From assembly GCF_017301635.1 (NCBI RefSeq), contig NZ_CP071091.1, positions 6,832,001-6,896,000 of the forward strand: a stretch of DNA of 64,000 nt. Direction: 5' to 3'. Source of the stretch: Myxococcus landrumus. Lineage in GTDB: Bacteria > Myxococcota > Myxococcia > Myxococcales > Myxococcaceae. Shown piece after piece: positions 43,924 through 52,839 of this stretch. The notes under the pieces were generated by a model that did no database searches, had not been told where the DNA came from, and saw only the letters and a program-made list of their open reading frames with translations. A program made the position numbers and the translations under genes. Numbering within the stretch: the stretch's first letter is position 1; the number at the start of each line of letters is the position of its first letter.

Positions 43924-45176
43924 GCGTCAGACTGCGGAAGTGGAAGACGAAGGAGAACAAGGTGCAGGAGGCGTGGTGGGTGGACGTGAAGTACCAGCAC
44001 CCCGACGGGCGAGTGGAGCGCATCCGCAAGGCGTCTCCAGTCAACACCCGTCGCGGCGCCGAAGAGTACGAGCGTCAGGTCCGCCATGCCTTGCTGACCG
44101 GTTCCTACGGGAAGGAGAAGACACCAGAGAAGCGCATGCTCATGTTGGCGGAGTTCACCCCGCGCTTCCTCGTCTACAGCGAGAACAACAACAAGCACTC
44201 CAGCGTCGTCACCAAGAGGCAAATTCTGAAGGACCATGTCCTCCCCTTCTTCAGTGCCATGGCGCTGGACACCATCGGCCCTGCAGAAATCGAGGACTTC
44301 AAGGCCCTGATGCGCAAGAAGCTGTCTCGCGCACGCGCCCGAAAGGGTGTCCCCTCTTCGGAAGCCATTTGTAAGCGCACCGGCACTGGCCCTGAGCCTC
44401 TGTCACCCAAGTACATCAACAACGTCCTCAACGTGCTCCACAAGTTGCTGGCCCTGGCACAGGAGCAAGGGGTCATCACCCTGGCCCCACGCGTGAAGTT
44501 GCTCAGGACCAAGAAGCCTGCCTTCGACTTCCTCAGCTTCGAGGAGGCCGAACACCTCATCATGGCGGCGGAGCCCGAATGGAGGCCCTTGCTCCTCGTT
44601 GCCCTCAAGACGGGGCTCCGGCAGGGCGAACTCATCGGGCTCCAGTGGAGCGACTTGGACCTGAGACGATGCAAGCTGAATGTTCGCCGCGCCATCTGGC
44701 GGGGGAAATCGGGTCTTCCCAAGGGCGGATGCGAACGAACCGCAGACCTACCCGTATCGGTCGTCGATGCCCTCAAGGGCTTCCGACACCTTCGCGGGCC
44801 CTACGTGTTCTGCCAGGAGAACGGTCAGCCTCTCACGGACGGGCTCATGAAGTGGCCCCTCCGCCGCGCGCTGAACCAAGCAGGCATCACCCGCGAGCAG
44901 GGCCGAATCGGATGGCATGACCTTCGTCACACCTACGGTAGTCACCTCGCGATGAGGGGTGTTCCGCTGAAGGTCATTCAGGAGCTGATGGGGCATGCCA
45001 ACATCAGTGAAACGATGCGCTACGCCCACCTCTCACCAGAAACGAGGGCGAGCTTCGTCCAGCAGCTCGACATGCCACCTCCCCTTACCCCTGTCGCTTC
45101 GGGTACAGCCACCGAAGGGGCACATGGAGGGCACATAGTGAATCTGGGCCACCCAGGCAGCATGACAACCCATTGA
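43920..45176 (+). CDS. int: Tyrosine site-specific recombinase (integrase)
   Basis: This 418-residue integrase has an N-terminal arm-binding region, a SAM-like core-binding domain at about residues 75-190 and a catalytic domain with all the key residues. These are R234 in KTGLRQGELIGL, H333-x-x-R336 in GWHDLRHTYG, H359 in LMGHANISE and the nucleophile Y368 in TMRYAHL. It ends 22 bp from the attR repeat, the standard position for an element that targets a gene 3' end. It is translationally coupled to the excisionase gene. All catalytic residues are intact, so mobility is plausible. Confidence 0.94.
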   Translation: MSVRLRKWKTKENKVQEAWWVDVKYQHPDGRVERIRKASPVNTRRGAEEYERQVRHALLTGSYGKEKTPEKRMLMLAEFTPRFLVYSENNNKHSSVVTKRQILKDHVLPFFSAMALDTIGPAEIEDFKALMRKKLSRARARKGVPSSEAICKRTGTGPEPLSPKYINNVLNVLHKLLALAQEQGVITLAPRVKLLRTKKPAFDFLSFEEAEHLIMAAEPEWRPLLLVALKTGLRQGELIGLQWSDLDLRRCKLNVRRAIWRGKSGLPKGGCERTADLPVSVVDALKGFRHLRGPYVFCQENGQPLTDGLMKWPLRRALNQAGITREQGRIGWHDLRHTYGSHLAMRGVPLKVIQELMGHANISETMRYAHLSPETRASFVQQLDMPPPLTPVASGTATEGAHGGHIVNLGHPGSMTTH

Positions 45177-45192
45177 AACTGTTGAAGGTCGA

Positions 45193-46302
45193 TTAAAGGC
45201 GGCGGTGGGCCTCCACCTCGCGGACCTCCTTCCACTGAATCCACCCGGACTCGGCCGCGTGGCGCGCGGCGGTGGTGGTGTCGTCCACGGCCAGCAGTTG
45301 GCTGCCCGCCTCGCGAATCTCCCGGGCGATGTGCTCCAGCTCCAGGGCACGCCCAGGGCGGCAGGGCACGTTGCGGATGTAGACGCAGAGGATGCGACCG
45401 GGGAACTCGCGGACGATGGTGCGGTAGTGCTCGGCGTCCTCCTGCCCGCTGTCGCCGATGAGGATGAAGGGCAGGTCCGGCAGGTCCTGGAGCAGGCCGC
45501 GAATCTTCTGGAGCTTGTGCCCGTGTCCGCCGCCGGGCGCGAAGCCCTGGCTGGACAGGCCCCAGTCGCGCAAGAGCAACGGCCCCATGGGGATGTGGTG
45601 CAGGGCGAGGAACTCGTCCAGGTGCTCGTACAGGTTCCACGGGCTGCTGGAGACGTAGAAGATGGGGTTGTCCGCGTCCCCTTCCGCGCCCGCCTGGAGC
45701 GCCGCGTAGAAGGCATCCACCCCGGGGAAGGGCAGGCGCACGCGGTGCTCGGTGAGGAAGAGGGCCCAGGCGCGCTTGAAGAGGTCGGTGACGCCCGTGA
45801 CGATGACGGTGTCGTCGATGTCGCTGATGACGCCGTAGCGCGCGCCCCTGCCCGCCACTCGCACCGGGGCCACCACGCGCGGCACGCCCTCCGGCTCCGG
45901 TGAGAGCAGCTCCAGCTCCACCTCGTGCCACCCCGAGCCCACGCCCTCCGGGGGCGACACCCACAGCTCCAGGAAGCCCTCCTCGTCGGTGGTCCCCTCC
46001 CAGCGCTTGTCTCCCCAGCGCACCGCCACGCGCGCGCCCGGGATTTCGCGCGTCATGTAGCGCTTGTAGGAGGCCACGGCGCTGCTCCACAGCGTGTGGC
46101 GGTGCTGTCTGGGACGGATGCGCCGGTCCTCCATCACCCGCGCCTTGATGAGCGCGCGCTTCGGCGTGCCGTGGCCGCGATAGGGGACGATGCGCAGCGG
46201 CGGGGCGATGCCCAACCAACGGCGGAGGCTCCGGCTCACGGCGTCGTAGTGGGCGTCCACGCGGACGGCGAAGCGGAAGAAGGCGGGTCTCAAATCGGCC
46301 AT
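45193..46302 (-). CDS. App1-family phosphatidate phosphatase-like protein (DUF2183)
   Basis: This 369-residue protein has an N-terminal beta-rich domain followed by the App1/LNS2 HAD-like phosphatase domain. The catalytic loop is SDIDDTVIVTGVTDLF near residue 165, with FYVSSSPWNLYEHLDEFL, GHGHKLQKIRGLLQDLPDLP and ILIGDSGQEDAEHY. Family members dephosphorylate phosphatidate at membranes. The 3' end is the integration site of the 13.1-kb element: the present ending VEAHRRL uses a Leu codon and stop from the element, replacing an original VEAHRREDAL still readable at 32053-32086. The catalytic domain is unaffected. Confidence 0.88.
   Translation of the reverse strand: MADLRPAFFRFAVRVDAHYDAVSRSLRRWLGIAPPLRIVPYRGHGTPKRALIKARVMEDRRIRPRQHRHTLWSSAVASYKRYMTREIPGARVAVRWGDKRWEGTTDEEGFLELWVSPPEGVGSGWHEVELELLSPEPEGVPRVVAPVRVAGRGARYGVISDIDDTVIVTGVTDLFKRAWALFLTEHRVRLPFPGVDAFYAALQAGAEGDADNPIFYVSSSPWNLYEHLDEFLALHHIPMGPLLLRDWGLSSQGFAPGGGHGHKLQKIRGLLQDLPDLPFILIGDSGQEDAEHYRTIVREFPGRILCVYIRNVPCRPGRALELEHIAREIREAGSQLLAVDDTTTAARHAAESGWIQWKEVREVEAHRRL
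45199..45217. repeat. attR: 19-bp direct repeat in the phosphatase gene
   Basis: This copy of GCGGCGGTGGGCCTCCACC encodes part of VEAHRR at the C-terminus of the phosphatase. It is 22 bp from the integrase stop and identical to 32068-32086. Confidence 0.88.
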
Positions 46303-46420
46303 GGCCTGGAGCGTGAGGAGTGGGGGAAGGCCGACTGTAGAGGACTCCGGGCGGCTCGCGGAGCAAAGCCGCGCCGGAATCCTCGAGCCCCCGGGGCCTT
46401 CGCACCCCGGGTGAGTCCCC

Positions 46421-46945
46421 TCACGAAGGCCGGGTGACGAGCTCCCTCCGGCCGATGGGGCTCACGCCTCGGGAGAGCAACGTGCGGGCGGCGAGCACGG
46501 AGACACAATCGTCCGTGCTGTGGATGTCGCCGTAGAAGGTGAGCAGCGTGGCCGGGTCCACCACGCGCACGCCGCGCGCCTCCACCGACGGCACGCTCCG
46601 CACGAAGACATCCAGGATGACCTTGCCGCCCACGTCGTGTCGCGCGTAGCGGTAGAAGTGGGTGCTCGTCGCGTCGAAGCGCGTCCAGATGCGGTGGTAG
46701 CCGCGCGCGGTGAGCACGGCGATCAACTCGGGGAAGCGCGCGGGCTCCACGAAGAGGTCCACGTCCTTGTGGTCGTGGAACAGCTTCAGCTCCTCCTCCG
46801 CGTGGGGCGGGGCCATGAAGTGCCACGCCCATCCCCCGGACACCGTCACCCACGGCGCCAGGGCCCGTACCTCCGCTTCACCGATGCGCAGCCGCTCCGG
46901 GTTCCACTGCTCGTGGGCCCGCTTGGGATTGCGTGGATCTCCCAT
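46421..46945 (-). CDS. Nucleotidyltransferase-fold protein
   Basis: This 174-residue protein has the minimal nucleotidyltransferase layout: VSGGWAWHFMAPPHAEEELK, then HDHKDVDLFVEPARFPELI with the paired metal-binding Asp residues in DVD, and LDVFVRSVPSVEARGVRVVD. It resembles small aminoglycoside nucleotidyltransferase-like or MNT-type proteins. No partner HEPN gene is adjacent. The substrate is unknown. It is transcribed in the same direction as the App1 gene but 118 bp upstream, and may be separate. Confidence 0.7.
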   Translation of the reverse strand: MGDPRNPKRAHEQWNPERLRIGEAEVRALAPWVTVSGGWAWHFMAPPHAEEELKLFHDHKDVDLFVEPARFPELIAVLTARGYHRIWTRFDATSTHFYRYARHDVGGKVILDVFVRSVPSVEARGVRVVDPATLLTFYGDIHSTDDCVSVLAARTLLSRGVSPIGRRELVTRPS

Positions 46946-47011
46946 GACCGAGTCCTCCTTCGTGCGCGGCCGGACGGCGGCGGGAGAAAACGGCTGACAC
47001 GGCCTTGCGCC

Positions 47012-48199
47012 TCACATGCCCGCGATGCCGCCGATGCCGGGCTTGAAGCGCCAGATGAAGTACGGCCCGTTCGCCTGGATGTGCTCGCGGGACTGGAGCA
47101 TCGAGTGGGGCAGCGCGCTGTCCGCCACGTAGAGCCAGCCGTCCGGCCCGTGGTTGATGGCGTCCGCCCAGCGGATGCGCGGAGACTTCACCAGCGTCTC
47201 CAGCCGGCCCTCCGGAGACATGCGCAGCACGGCCCCGTGCTCCACGTCCGTCATCAACACGTTGCCCGCCGTGTCCGCGCTGAGCCCGTCGTTGAGCGGC
47301 TTGCGGCCCACGGCCTGGAGGCGCTGCCCCAGCGCCTCGTCGTCGAGCGACGTGTCTCGCAGGTCCGCGGCGCGCACGCGATACATCGTGTCGTGGCTCA
47401 TCGCGGCGAACCACAGCCACTCATCCGTGGGGTCCAGCGCGATGCCATCCACGCCGCACTTCAGCGCGGCCACCCCGCCGAAGAACACCATGTCCTTGAG
47501 CGGGCTGCGGATGATGAAGTCTCGCGGGAAGACGGAGTCGTGCTTCTCGAGCACCCGGCGCGCCTGCTTCTTCGCCACGTCGTAGATGACCAGCGCGGGT
47601 GAGCGGCGCCAGAAGCCCACGTCGGCGATGAACACCGTCTCGCCCTTGGAATCCACGCGCAGGTCCTGGAGGAACGAGCCTGGGGGAGCCACTTGCGGCG
47701 GGAAGTCGAACTCGTGCGCGAGGTGTCCCGTGGACAGCTCGAACGCGAGCAGCCGGGGGACACCCAGGCCGTGATTGCCGTGGTCGATGACCCAGAGCCA
47801 GTCGCGCCGGTCGATGGTGACGCCGAGCACCGTGTCGAAGAGCTTCTTCTGGAGCGGCTCGGCGGGGAACGGCACGGCCTTGCCGTCCACCCACTCCCAC
47901 AGCTTCGCGCCCTGGGGACGGCTCTCCGGATGAATCGTGTAGAACAGCCGCCCCGTCGAGGACACCGCCACGTTGCCGATGGGCTCCGCGCTGCGCACGA
48001 CTTCTTCGAGCGCGCTGTCCGGCAGCAGCGGCATGCCGGTGACGTCCGGGTAGGGCTCGCCTCCTCCGTAGCGAAGGCGCACGCCCACCACCGCGAGCAC
48101 CAGCAAGCCCACCCCGGCGATGACGGCCTTGAAGACCCGGGCGGTGCGAGCGCCGGGTGCGGGAGACGACATGGGAAACGGGAGCTGGGGAGTGGCCAT
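47012..48199 (-). CDS. Major-royal-jelly/SMP-30-like propeller protein, membrane-anchored
   Basis: This 395-residue protein has one N-terminal membrane helix (VFKAVIAGVGLLVLAVVGVR, about residues 22-41), then a beta-propeller. The propeller matches the royal-jelly/yellow-like pattern: GNVAVSSTGRLFYTIHPESR, GVTIDRRDWLWVIDHGNHGL, VDGIALDPTDEWLWFAAMSH and DGLSADTAGNVLMTDVEHGA. Such propellers bind or hydrolyse small molecules outside the cytoplasm; this one's ligand is unknown. It lies upstream of the nucleotidyltransferase-like gene by 66 bp and downstream of the GH15 gene by 102 bp on the same strand. The start could also be the ATG ten codons later. Confidence 0.78.
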   Translation of the reverse strand: MATPQLPFPMSSPAPGARTARVFKAVIAGVGLLVLAVVGVRLRYGGGEPYPDVTGMPLLPDSALEEVVRSAEPIGNVAVSSTGRLFYTIHPESRPQGAKLWEWVDGKAVPFPAEPLQKKLFDTVLGVTIDRRDWLWVIDHGNHGLGVPRLLAFELSTGHLAHEFDFPPQVAPPGSFLQDLRVDSKGETVFIADVGFWRRSPALVIYDVAKKQARRVLEKHDSVFPRDFIIRSPLKDMVFFGGVAALKCGVDGIALDPTDEWLWFAAMSHDTMYRVRAADLRDTSLDDEALGQRLQAVGRKPLNDGLSADTAGNVLMTDVEHGAVLRMSPEGRLETLVKSPRIRWADAINHGPDGWLYVADSALPHSMLQSREHIQANGPYFIWRFKPGIGGIAGM

Positions 48200-48301
48200 G
48201 GGGTGGGCGAGGAAGGTGAGGCCACCTGACGCGGTGGAGCCTCACTCTCCCTCAATACGGATGCCGCGCACGAGCGGTTCCACGCCCTTCCCCGCGGACC
48301 C

Positions 48302-50158
48302 TCAATCCTTGCGGCCCAGGGTCCGGTCCAGGTTGTACGCGGCGCTGATGAGCGACAGGTGGGTCAACGCCTGGGGGAAGTTGCCCAGGGACTCGCCGGA
48401 CATGCCCGTCTGCTCCGCATACAGGCCCACGTGGTTGGCGTAGCCCAGCATCCGCTCGAAGGTGAGCCGCGCCTCCTCCAGCAGGTCCGGCCGCGCCTGG
48501 TTCGCCCGCGTCATGGCCTCCACCAACCAGAAGCTGCACAGGTTGAAGGTGCCCTCACTGCCGGGGATGCCGTCCAGCGTCGCCTCCACGTCGTAGCGGA
48601 ACACCAGGCCGTCCGACGTGAGCCCGCCCTTCGACGGCGGCCGGCGCATGTGGTCCAGCGTGGACAACATCCTCGGGTCCACCGGCGAGAGGAAGAACAC
48701 CAGCGGCATGAGCAGGTTCGCCGCGTCCAGCGTGTCCTTGCCATAGGCCTGGATGAAGGAGCCGCGCTCCTCGCTCCAGCCGTTGGCCATGATGCTCTCG
48801 AAGATGGTGTCGCGCACGGCCAGCCACCGAGGCCGGTCCGCGGGGAAGCTGCGCTTGTCAGCCAGGCGGATGGCCCGGTCCACCGCGACCCAGCACATCA
48901 GCTTCGAGTACACGAAGTGCCGCCGTCCGCCGCGCACCTCCCAGATGCCCTCGTCCGGCTCGTTCCAGTGCTCACACACCCAATCCACCAGCCGGCGCAG
49001 GTGCCGCCAGAAGTCGAAGGAGATGGGGGCCGCGTACTTGTTGGACAGGTACACCGAGTCCATCAGCTCGCCGTAGATGTCGAGCTGGAGCTGGTCCGCC
49101 GCCGCGTTGCCGATGCGCACCGGCCTGGCGCCGCCGTATCCAATCAGGTGCGAGAGCTCCACCTCCTCCGGCACCGGGCTGCCATCCAGGGAGAACATCA
49201 GCGGCAGCGGCCCGTCCCCCTGCTCCGCGCAGCGCGCCTCCACCCACTGCATGAAGGCCGCCGCCTCCTTCCTGAACCCGATGCGGATGAACGCATAGAC
49301 GGTGAAGGCCGCGTCCCTCAACCAACAGTAACGGTAATCCCAGTTACGGGTGCCACCGGGTGACTCGGGGAGGCTGCACGTGGGCGCCGCGACGATGGCG
49401 CCCGTCGGGGAGAACGTCATCAGCTTCAGCGCCAGCGCCGAGCGCTGCACCGTCTCCCTCCACCGCCCCGTGTACTGGCAGCCCGACAGCCAATGGCGCC
49501 AGTACTCCACGGTGTCCCGGAAGAGCGCCTCCGCGGATTCGTGGCTGTGCACCAGGTCCTCGCACGACAGGCGCATGCCCTCGCGCAAGGTGAAGACGGC
49601 GGACTGGTTCTCGTGCAACACGAAGCTCGCGGCGACACCGCGCTCCACGCGCCGCAGTGGCAACGAGGAGGCCAGCGTGAGCTGGAGCTTGGGGGACTCG
49701 AAGGCGGCGCCTCCGGAGATGAGGTGGGTCTTGTGTTCATCCCGGGCGTAGTTGAAGGCGGGGAGGCACTCCATCTCGAAGGCCATCTCACCGCGCACCA
49801 CGCGCACGCGCCGGAGCACCTCGCGTGTCTCCTTCTCGCCCCGCTTGTTCATGGGCATGAAGTCGATGAGCTCTCCCACGCCATCGGCCGTGTAGAAGCG
49901 CGTCACCAGCACGTTGGTGTCCGGCCAGTAGAACTGCTTGCGCAGGACTCCGTCTGGCTTCGGGTGGATGCGCCAGTGGCCTCCCTTTTGAGGGTCCAGC
50001 AGCGCGGCGAAGACGCTGGGGCTGTCGAAGTGCGGGTAGCACAACCAGTCGATGGTTCCCTCGTTCCCCACGAGCGCCACCGTGCGCAGGTCGCCGATGA
50101 TGCCGTGGTCCTCGATGGGCACGGAGCCCCCCGCCACCGCCTGTCTTCCGACCCCCAT
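48302..50158 (-). CDS. Glycoside hydrolase family 15 protein (glucoamylase/trehalase type)
   Basis: This 618-residue protein starts [20 protein letters not shown] with GCGAGG just before the ATG at 50158. The N-terminal beta domain has [20 protein letters not shown], and the (alpha/alpha)6 barrel follows with [20 protein letters not shown] and FTLCSF-like [17 protein letters not shown]. The acidic residues of GH15 catalysis lie in [10 protein letters not shown] and in the C-terminal block. Bacterial members hydrolyse trehalose, maltooligosaccharides or related glucosides in the cytoplasm. The glucose dehydrogenase gene lies 12 bp upstream in the same operon, so released glucose may be oxidised at once. 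Confidence 0.92.
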   Translation of the reverse strand: MGVGRQAVAGGSVPIEDHGIIGDLRTVALVGNEGTIDWLCYPHFDSPSVFAALLDPQKGGHWRIHPKPDGVLRKQFYWPDTNVLVTRFYTADGVGELIDFMPMNKRGEKETREVLRRVRVVRGEMAFEMECLPAFNYARDEHKTHLISGGAAFESPKLQLTLASSLPLRRVERGVAASFVLHENQSAVFTLREGMRLSCEDLVHSHESAEALFRDTVEYWRHWLSGCQYTGRWRETVQRSALALKLMTFSPTGAIVAAPTCSLPESPGGTRNWDYRYCWLRDAAFTVYAFIRIGFRKEAAAFMQWVEARCAEQGDGPLPLMFSLDGSPVPEEVELSHLIGYGGARPVRIGNAAADQLQLDIYGELMDSVYLSNKYAAPISFDFWRHLRRLVDWVCEHWNEPDEGIWEVRGGRRHFVYSKLMCWVAVDRAIRLADKRSFPADRPRWLAVRDTIFESIMANGWSEERGSFIQAYGKDTLDAANLLMPLVFFLSPVDPRMLSTLDHMRRPPSKGGLTSDGLVFRYDVEATLDGIPGSEGTFNLCSFWLVEAMTRANQARPDLLEEARLTFERMLGYANHVGLYAEQTGMSGESLGNFPQALTHLSLISAAYNLDRTLGRKD

Positions 50159-50170
50159 ACGCACCTCGCC

Positions 50171-51259
50171 TCAGGTGAAGGTGATGACGTGCTTGATGCC
50201 GCCGCCTGCCTTGCCCGTCACCACGTCGAAGAAGGATTCAGGAGGATGGCGCGCGGTGATGAGCCGCTCGAGTCCCCCCGGCCACCGCGCACGGAAGCGG
50301 GCCAGGTCCTCCAGCGCCGCGTCGAAGTCCGAGGCCGCCGCGTTCACCGTGCCCAGCAGGACCTGGTTGTTCAGCACGAGCTGCTTGAGGAAGTCATCTC
50401 CACCCAGGGACATCTGTTCGGACTTCGACGGCACGCCCGTGAAGATGAAGACGCCATTGGGTGACAGGGACTTCAGGGCCTCGAAGGCGGCCTTCGCGGT
50501 GCCCGCGGCCTCGTAGATGACATCGGGTGCTCCCGCCCGGCGAATCAGTTCATCGGGAGAGATGTCCTGCGTGGAGAGGTAGGGAGCGCCCACCGCTTCC
50601 GCGGCCTCGGCCTTCATGTTGGGCTTGCGGCTGTGGGAGTAGACGGTGGTGGCGAAGCCTCGCCGCAGCAGGGTGAGCACGCCGAGCTGGCCCACGGGTC
50701 CCGCGCCCAGGACGACGGCGCGCCCCGGAACGGGCCTCCAGGGCAGGCGCTCCTGGATGACGTCGAGCTGGCGCAGGGCCTTCTCCGCGATGGTGAGGGG
50801 CTCGGTGAGCACGGCGACGTCATGCAACTCGGTGGCGACACGGTGGAGATAGGCCACGTCCTCCACGAAGTGCTCCGAGCAGAAGCCGTGGGCTTCCTTG
50901 ATGCCGCGCTCGGTGAAGTCACCGGTGATGCAGAAGTCGGGGTGTCCGCCCCGGCATGCGGGACAGATGGCGTGCGGGCAAGGTCTGCGCACGCGAGGCA
51001 CCACCCAGTCGCCCTTCTGGAGACCTTGGACAGCGGGGCCAACCTCCACGACTTCGCCCAGACACTCGTGTCCGAGGATGAGGTAGTCGAGCCCTGGAGG
51101 GGGCGTGCCGTAGGTGAAGGAGACGATGTCCTTGTCGGTGCCGCACACGCCAATCTCGTGGGTGCGGACCTTCACCTGGGTCGGAGCGTGGAGCAGGGGT
51201 TCGGGCGCGTCGATGACGCGCACTTGCTTCTTCCCAGGAAAGACAGCGACGGCCTTCAT
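50171..51259 (-). CDS. Glucose 1-dehydrogenase-like zinc MDR enzyme
   Basis: This 362-residue medium-chain dehydrogenase has an N-terminal GroES-like domain with EIGVCGTDKDIVSFTYGTPP and LGHECLGEVVEVG for the catalytic zinc. CPHAICPACRGGHPDFC supplies the structural zinc Cys set. The Rossmann site is VVLGAGPVGQLGVLTLL, and a C-terminal block characteristic of archaeal-type glucose dehydrogenases includes VLLGTVNAAASDF. It probably oxidises glucose or galactose to the lactone using NAD(P). It starts MKAVAVFPGKKQV at 51259; upstream extension to 51478 is unlikely. It is followed by GH15 at 12 bp, a likely trehalose/glucan-to-gluconate operon. Confidence 0.88.
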   Translation of the reverse strand: MKAVAVFPGKKQVRVIDAPEPLLHAPTQVKVRTHEIGVCGTDKDIVSFTYGTPPPGLDYLILGHECLGEVVEVGPAVQGLQKGDWVVPRVRRPCPHAICPACRGGHPDFCITGDFTERGIKEAHGFCSEHFVEDVAYLHRVATELHDVAVLTEPLTIAEKALRQLDVIQERLPWRPVPGRAVVLGAGPVGQLGVLTLLRRGFATTVYSHSRKPNMKAEAAEAVGAPYLSTQDISPDELIRRAGAPDVIYEAAGTAKAAFEALKSLSPNGVFIFTGVPSKSEQMSLGGDDFLKQLVLNNQVLLGTVNAAASDFDAALEDLARFRARWPGGLERLITARHPPESFFDVVTGKAGGGIKHVITFT

Positions 51260-51499
51260 GCGCGGCTCCTGCCTTGCTCGAGTGCCCTGGAGGTTGAGGT
51301 GTTCACCACGCGGCGGAGACACCAGGGCTCGAGGATGGGAGACGCGCGGCGCATGGTCGTCCGCTACCCATGGAGCCTCCGGTCCCACCGCGCTCCAAGT
51401 CCCTGAACTTATTGAAGCCGACACCCTGCTTTGCCTTGGGGCTCCACTGCTGACGAAACCGCTGCCAGCCAGGGCCACGCGGGTCTATGAGCAGACTTC

Positions 51500-52069
51500 G
51501 TGAGCGAGCCCATCCCCGCCCCTTCCGACGACGACAAGCCCCTCGCCAGCCGCTCCACCGCCATCGGGGCCGTGGCCTTCTTCATCCTGGCCGTGCCCTT
51601 CATGGTGCTCGGATTGTGGCTCCTCGATGGGAAGTCCCGCATGGACTTCCGCTGCGAGGCGGGTGGCCCCTGCACACTCACGCGCTCGGGATGGCTGACA
51701 CGGGAGGAGGTCGCGAAGCTCCCTCTCGACTCCATCCAGTCCGTGAAGCTGGAGCGCAGCCGCAGCGCCCGCCGCAAGTCCGTTCCCATCTTCCGCCCGG
51801 AGCTGGTGACGACGCAGGGGAAGTTCCCCCTCTTCGCCCAGTGGGCCACGGATGAGCGCGAAGCCATCGCCGCGAAGGAACAGGTGGAGCGCTTCCTCGC
51901 CTCGCCCAACACGGATGCGCTCGAAGTGACGCGCGATGACCGGCGCTCCTCGTTGCGCGTGGGCGGCGCCTTCACCGGTGTGGGCGTGGCACTGCTCATC
52001 TTCACCACGTGGCTCGCCTTCCGCTCACGCATGCATCGCCGCACCGAACGGGCCGCCTCCTCCGCCTGA
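51500..52069 (+). CDS. Membrane protein with two helices
   Basis: This 189-residue protein starts at a GTG (51500). Two membrane helices are clear: about residues 20-43 (STAIGAVAFFILAVPFMVLG) and 150-172 (GGAFTGVGVALLIFTTWLAF). Between them lies a soluble domain with a beta-rich look, including LTREEVAKLPLDSIQSVKLE and KFPLFAQWATDEREAIAAKE. The pattern is like a small PH-type membrane domain, but I cannot name a family. It lies alone, 240 bp from the divergent glucose dehydrogenase. Confidence 0.65.
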   Translation: MSEPIPAPSDDDKPLASRSTAIGAVAFFILAVPFMVLGLWLLDGKSRMDFRCEAGGPCTLTRSGWLTREEVAKLPLDSIQSVKLERSRSARRKSVPIFRPELVTTQGKFPLFAQWATDEREAIAAKEQVERFLASPNTDALEVTRDDRRSSLRVGGAFTGVGVALLIFTTWLAFRSRMHRRTERAASSA

Positions 52070-52196
52070 ACCCTCACAGGGACAAGTCCACCCAGGCCCC
52101 GCTCACCGCCCCGGTGGACTCGCATCTCCAGCCTCCATGCTATTCTCGCTAAGCATTGAATAACCGATAAACCTCGAACACTGGAGAGCATGGACG

Positions 52197-52829
52197 GTGC
52201 TGCTCTGGGCCTGGCTCGCGCCAGGACTGGCCATCGCGACTCCACCGGAGAGTTCCTCCAGCACCGAAAGCAACGCGGAGCTCTTTCGCCATCGGATGAC
52301 ACGTGCGAGCGCGCTGTATGAAGCGCTCGACTACGAGAAGGCGCTCAACTGGCTGGGCCAGGCGAAGCAGGTGGCGTCCAACGCCCGCGAGCAGGTGGAG
52401 GTGGAGCTCTACCGGGGCCTTGTCCTCGCCGACATGGGGCGAAGGAAACAGGCCATGGAGGCCTTCCACGCCGGGCTGTCTTTGCACCCTGATGCGCAGC
52501 TCCCCGTGCCAGCGGCACCCAAGGTGACGCGAGACTTCGAGTCGGTGCGCAAGCAGGTGAAGCGCCATCCGCCCGTCGTCCCTCGTGTCGAAGAGGCTCC
52601 CAAGGTCGCCGCGACGCCTCCTCCCGAGGAGAAACCCGCCACTCCCGAGACGAAGGCCGAGCCCGAAACGAAGAAGGACCTGCGCACGCGTTTGGGCGAG
52701 GCGGGCTCCGGCTTGAAGAAGAACGTGGGCTCGGCGTTGGGGACCGCGCTGGACACGGTGATGGGCTCTCGCGATGAGTCGGCGCCGCCCGCGCAACCAG
52801 CCGCTTCGGCGTCGGAGGAGACTCGGTAG
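52197..52829 (+). CDS. TPR-like exported protein next to a PEGA kinase
   Basis: This 210-residue protein starts at a GTG (52197) as VLLWAWLAPGLAIA, a short signal peptide; GGAGAG lies 9 nt before. Residues about 30-95 form tetratricopeptide-like helices (ASALYEALDYEKALNWLGQA and LYRGLVLADMGRRKQAMEAF). A Pro/Lys/Glu-rich linker and a small Gly-rich tail follow. It converges on the PEGA-domain kinase gene with a 10-bp gap. Such TPR proteins often lie beside PEGA-domain kinases in myxobacteria, and a shared envelope function is plausible but unproven. Confidence 0.65.
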   Translation: MLLWAWLAPGLAIATPPESSSSTESNAELFRHRMTRASALYEALDYEKALNWLGQAKQVASNAREQVEVELYRGLVLADMGRRKQAMEAFHAGLSLHPDAQLPVPAAPKVTRDFESVRKQVKRHPPVVPRVEEAPKVAATPPPEEKPATPETKAEPETKKDLRTRLGEAGSGLKKNVGSALGTALDTVMGSRDESAPPAQPAASASEETR

Positions 52830-52839
52830 GGAAGCCCGC

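Larger units (their letters stand above)
32087..45198. mobile_element. 13.1-kb integrated element with replication and integration genes and toxin cargo
   Basis: The element lies between 19-bp att repeats in the 3' end of an App1-type phosphatase gene. The integrase gene ends 22 bp from attR. The core set in order is a winged-helix protein, a primase-like protein, an SF3 helicase, an excisionase and a tyrosine integrase, overlapping or nearly so. Cargo on the minus strand is a Sit-like toxin/immunity/outer-membrane set and two kinases with a DUF2381 protein. No capsid, tail or conjugation genes are seen, so it is best called an integrative element or phage-satellite-like island that needs outside help to transfer. 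Confidence 0.85.
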
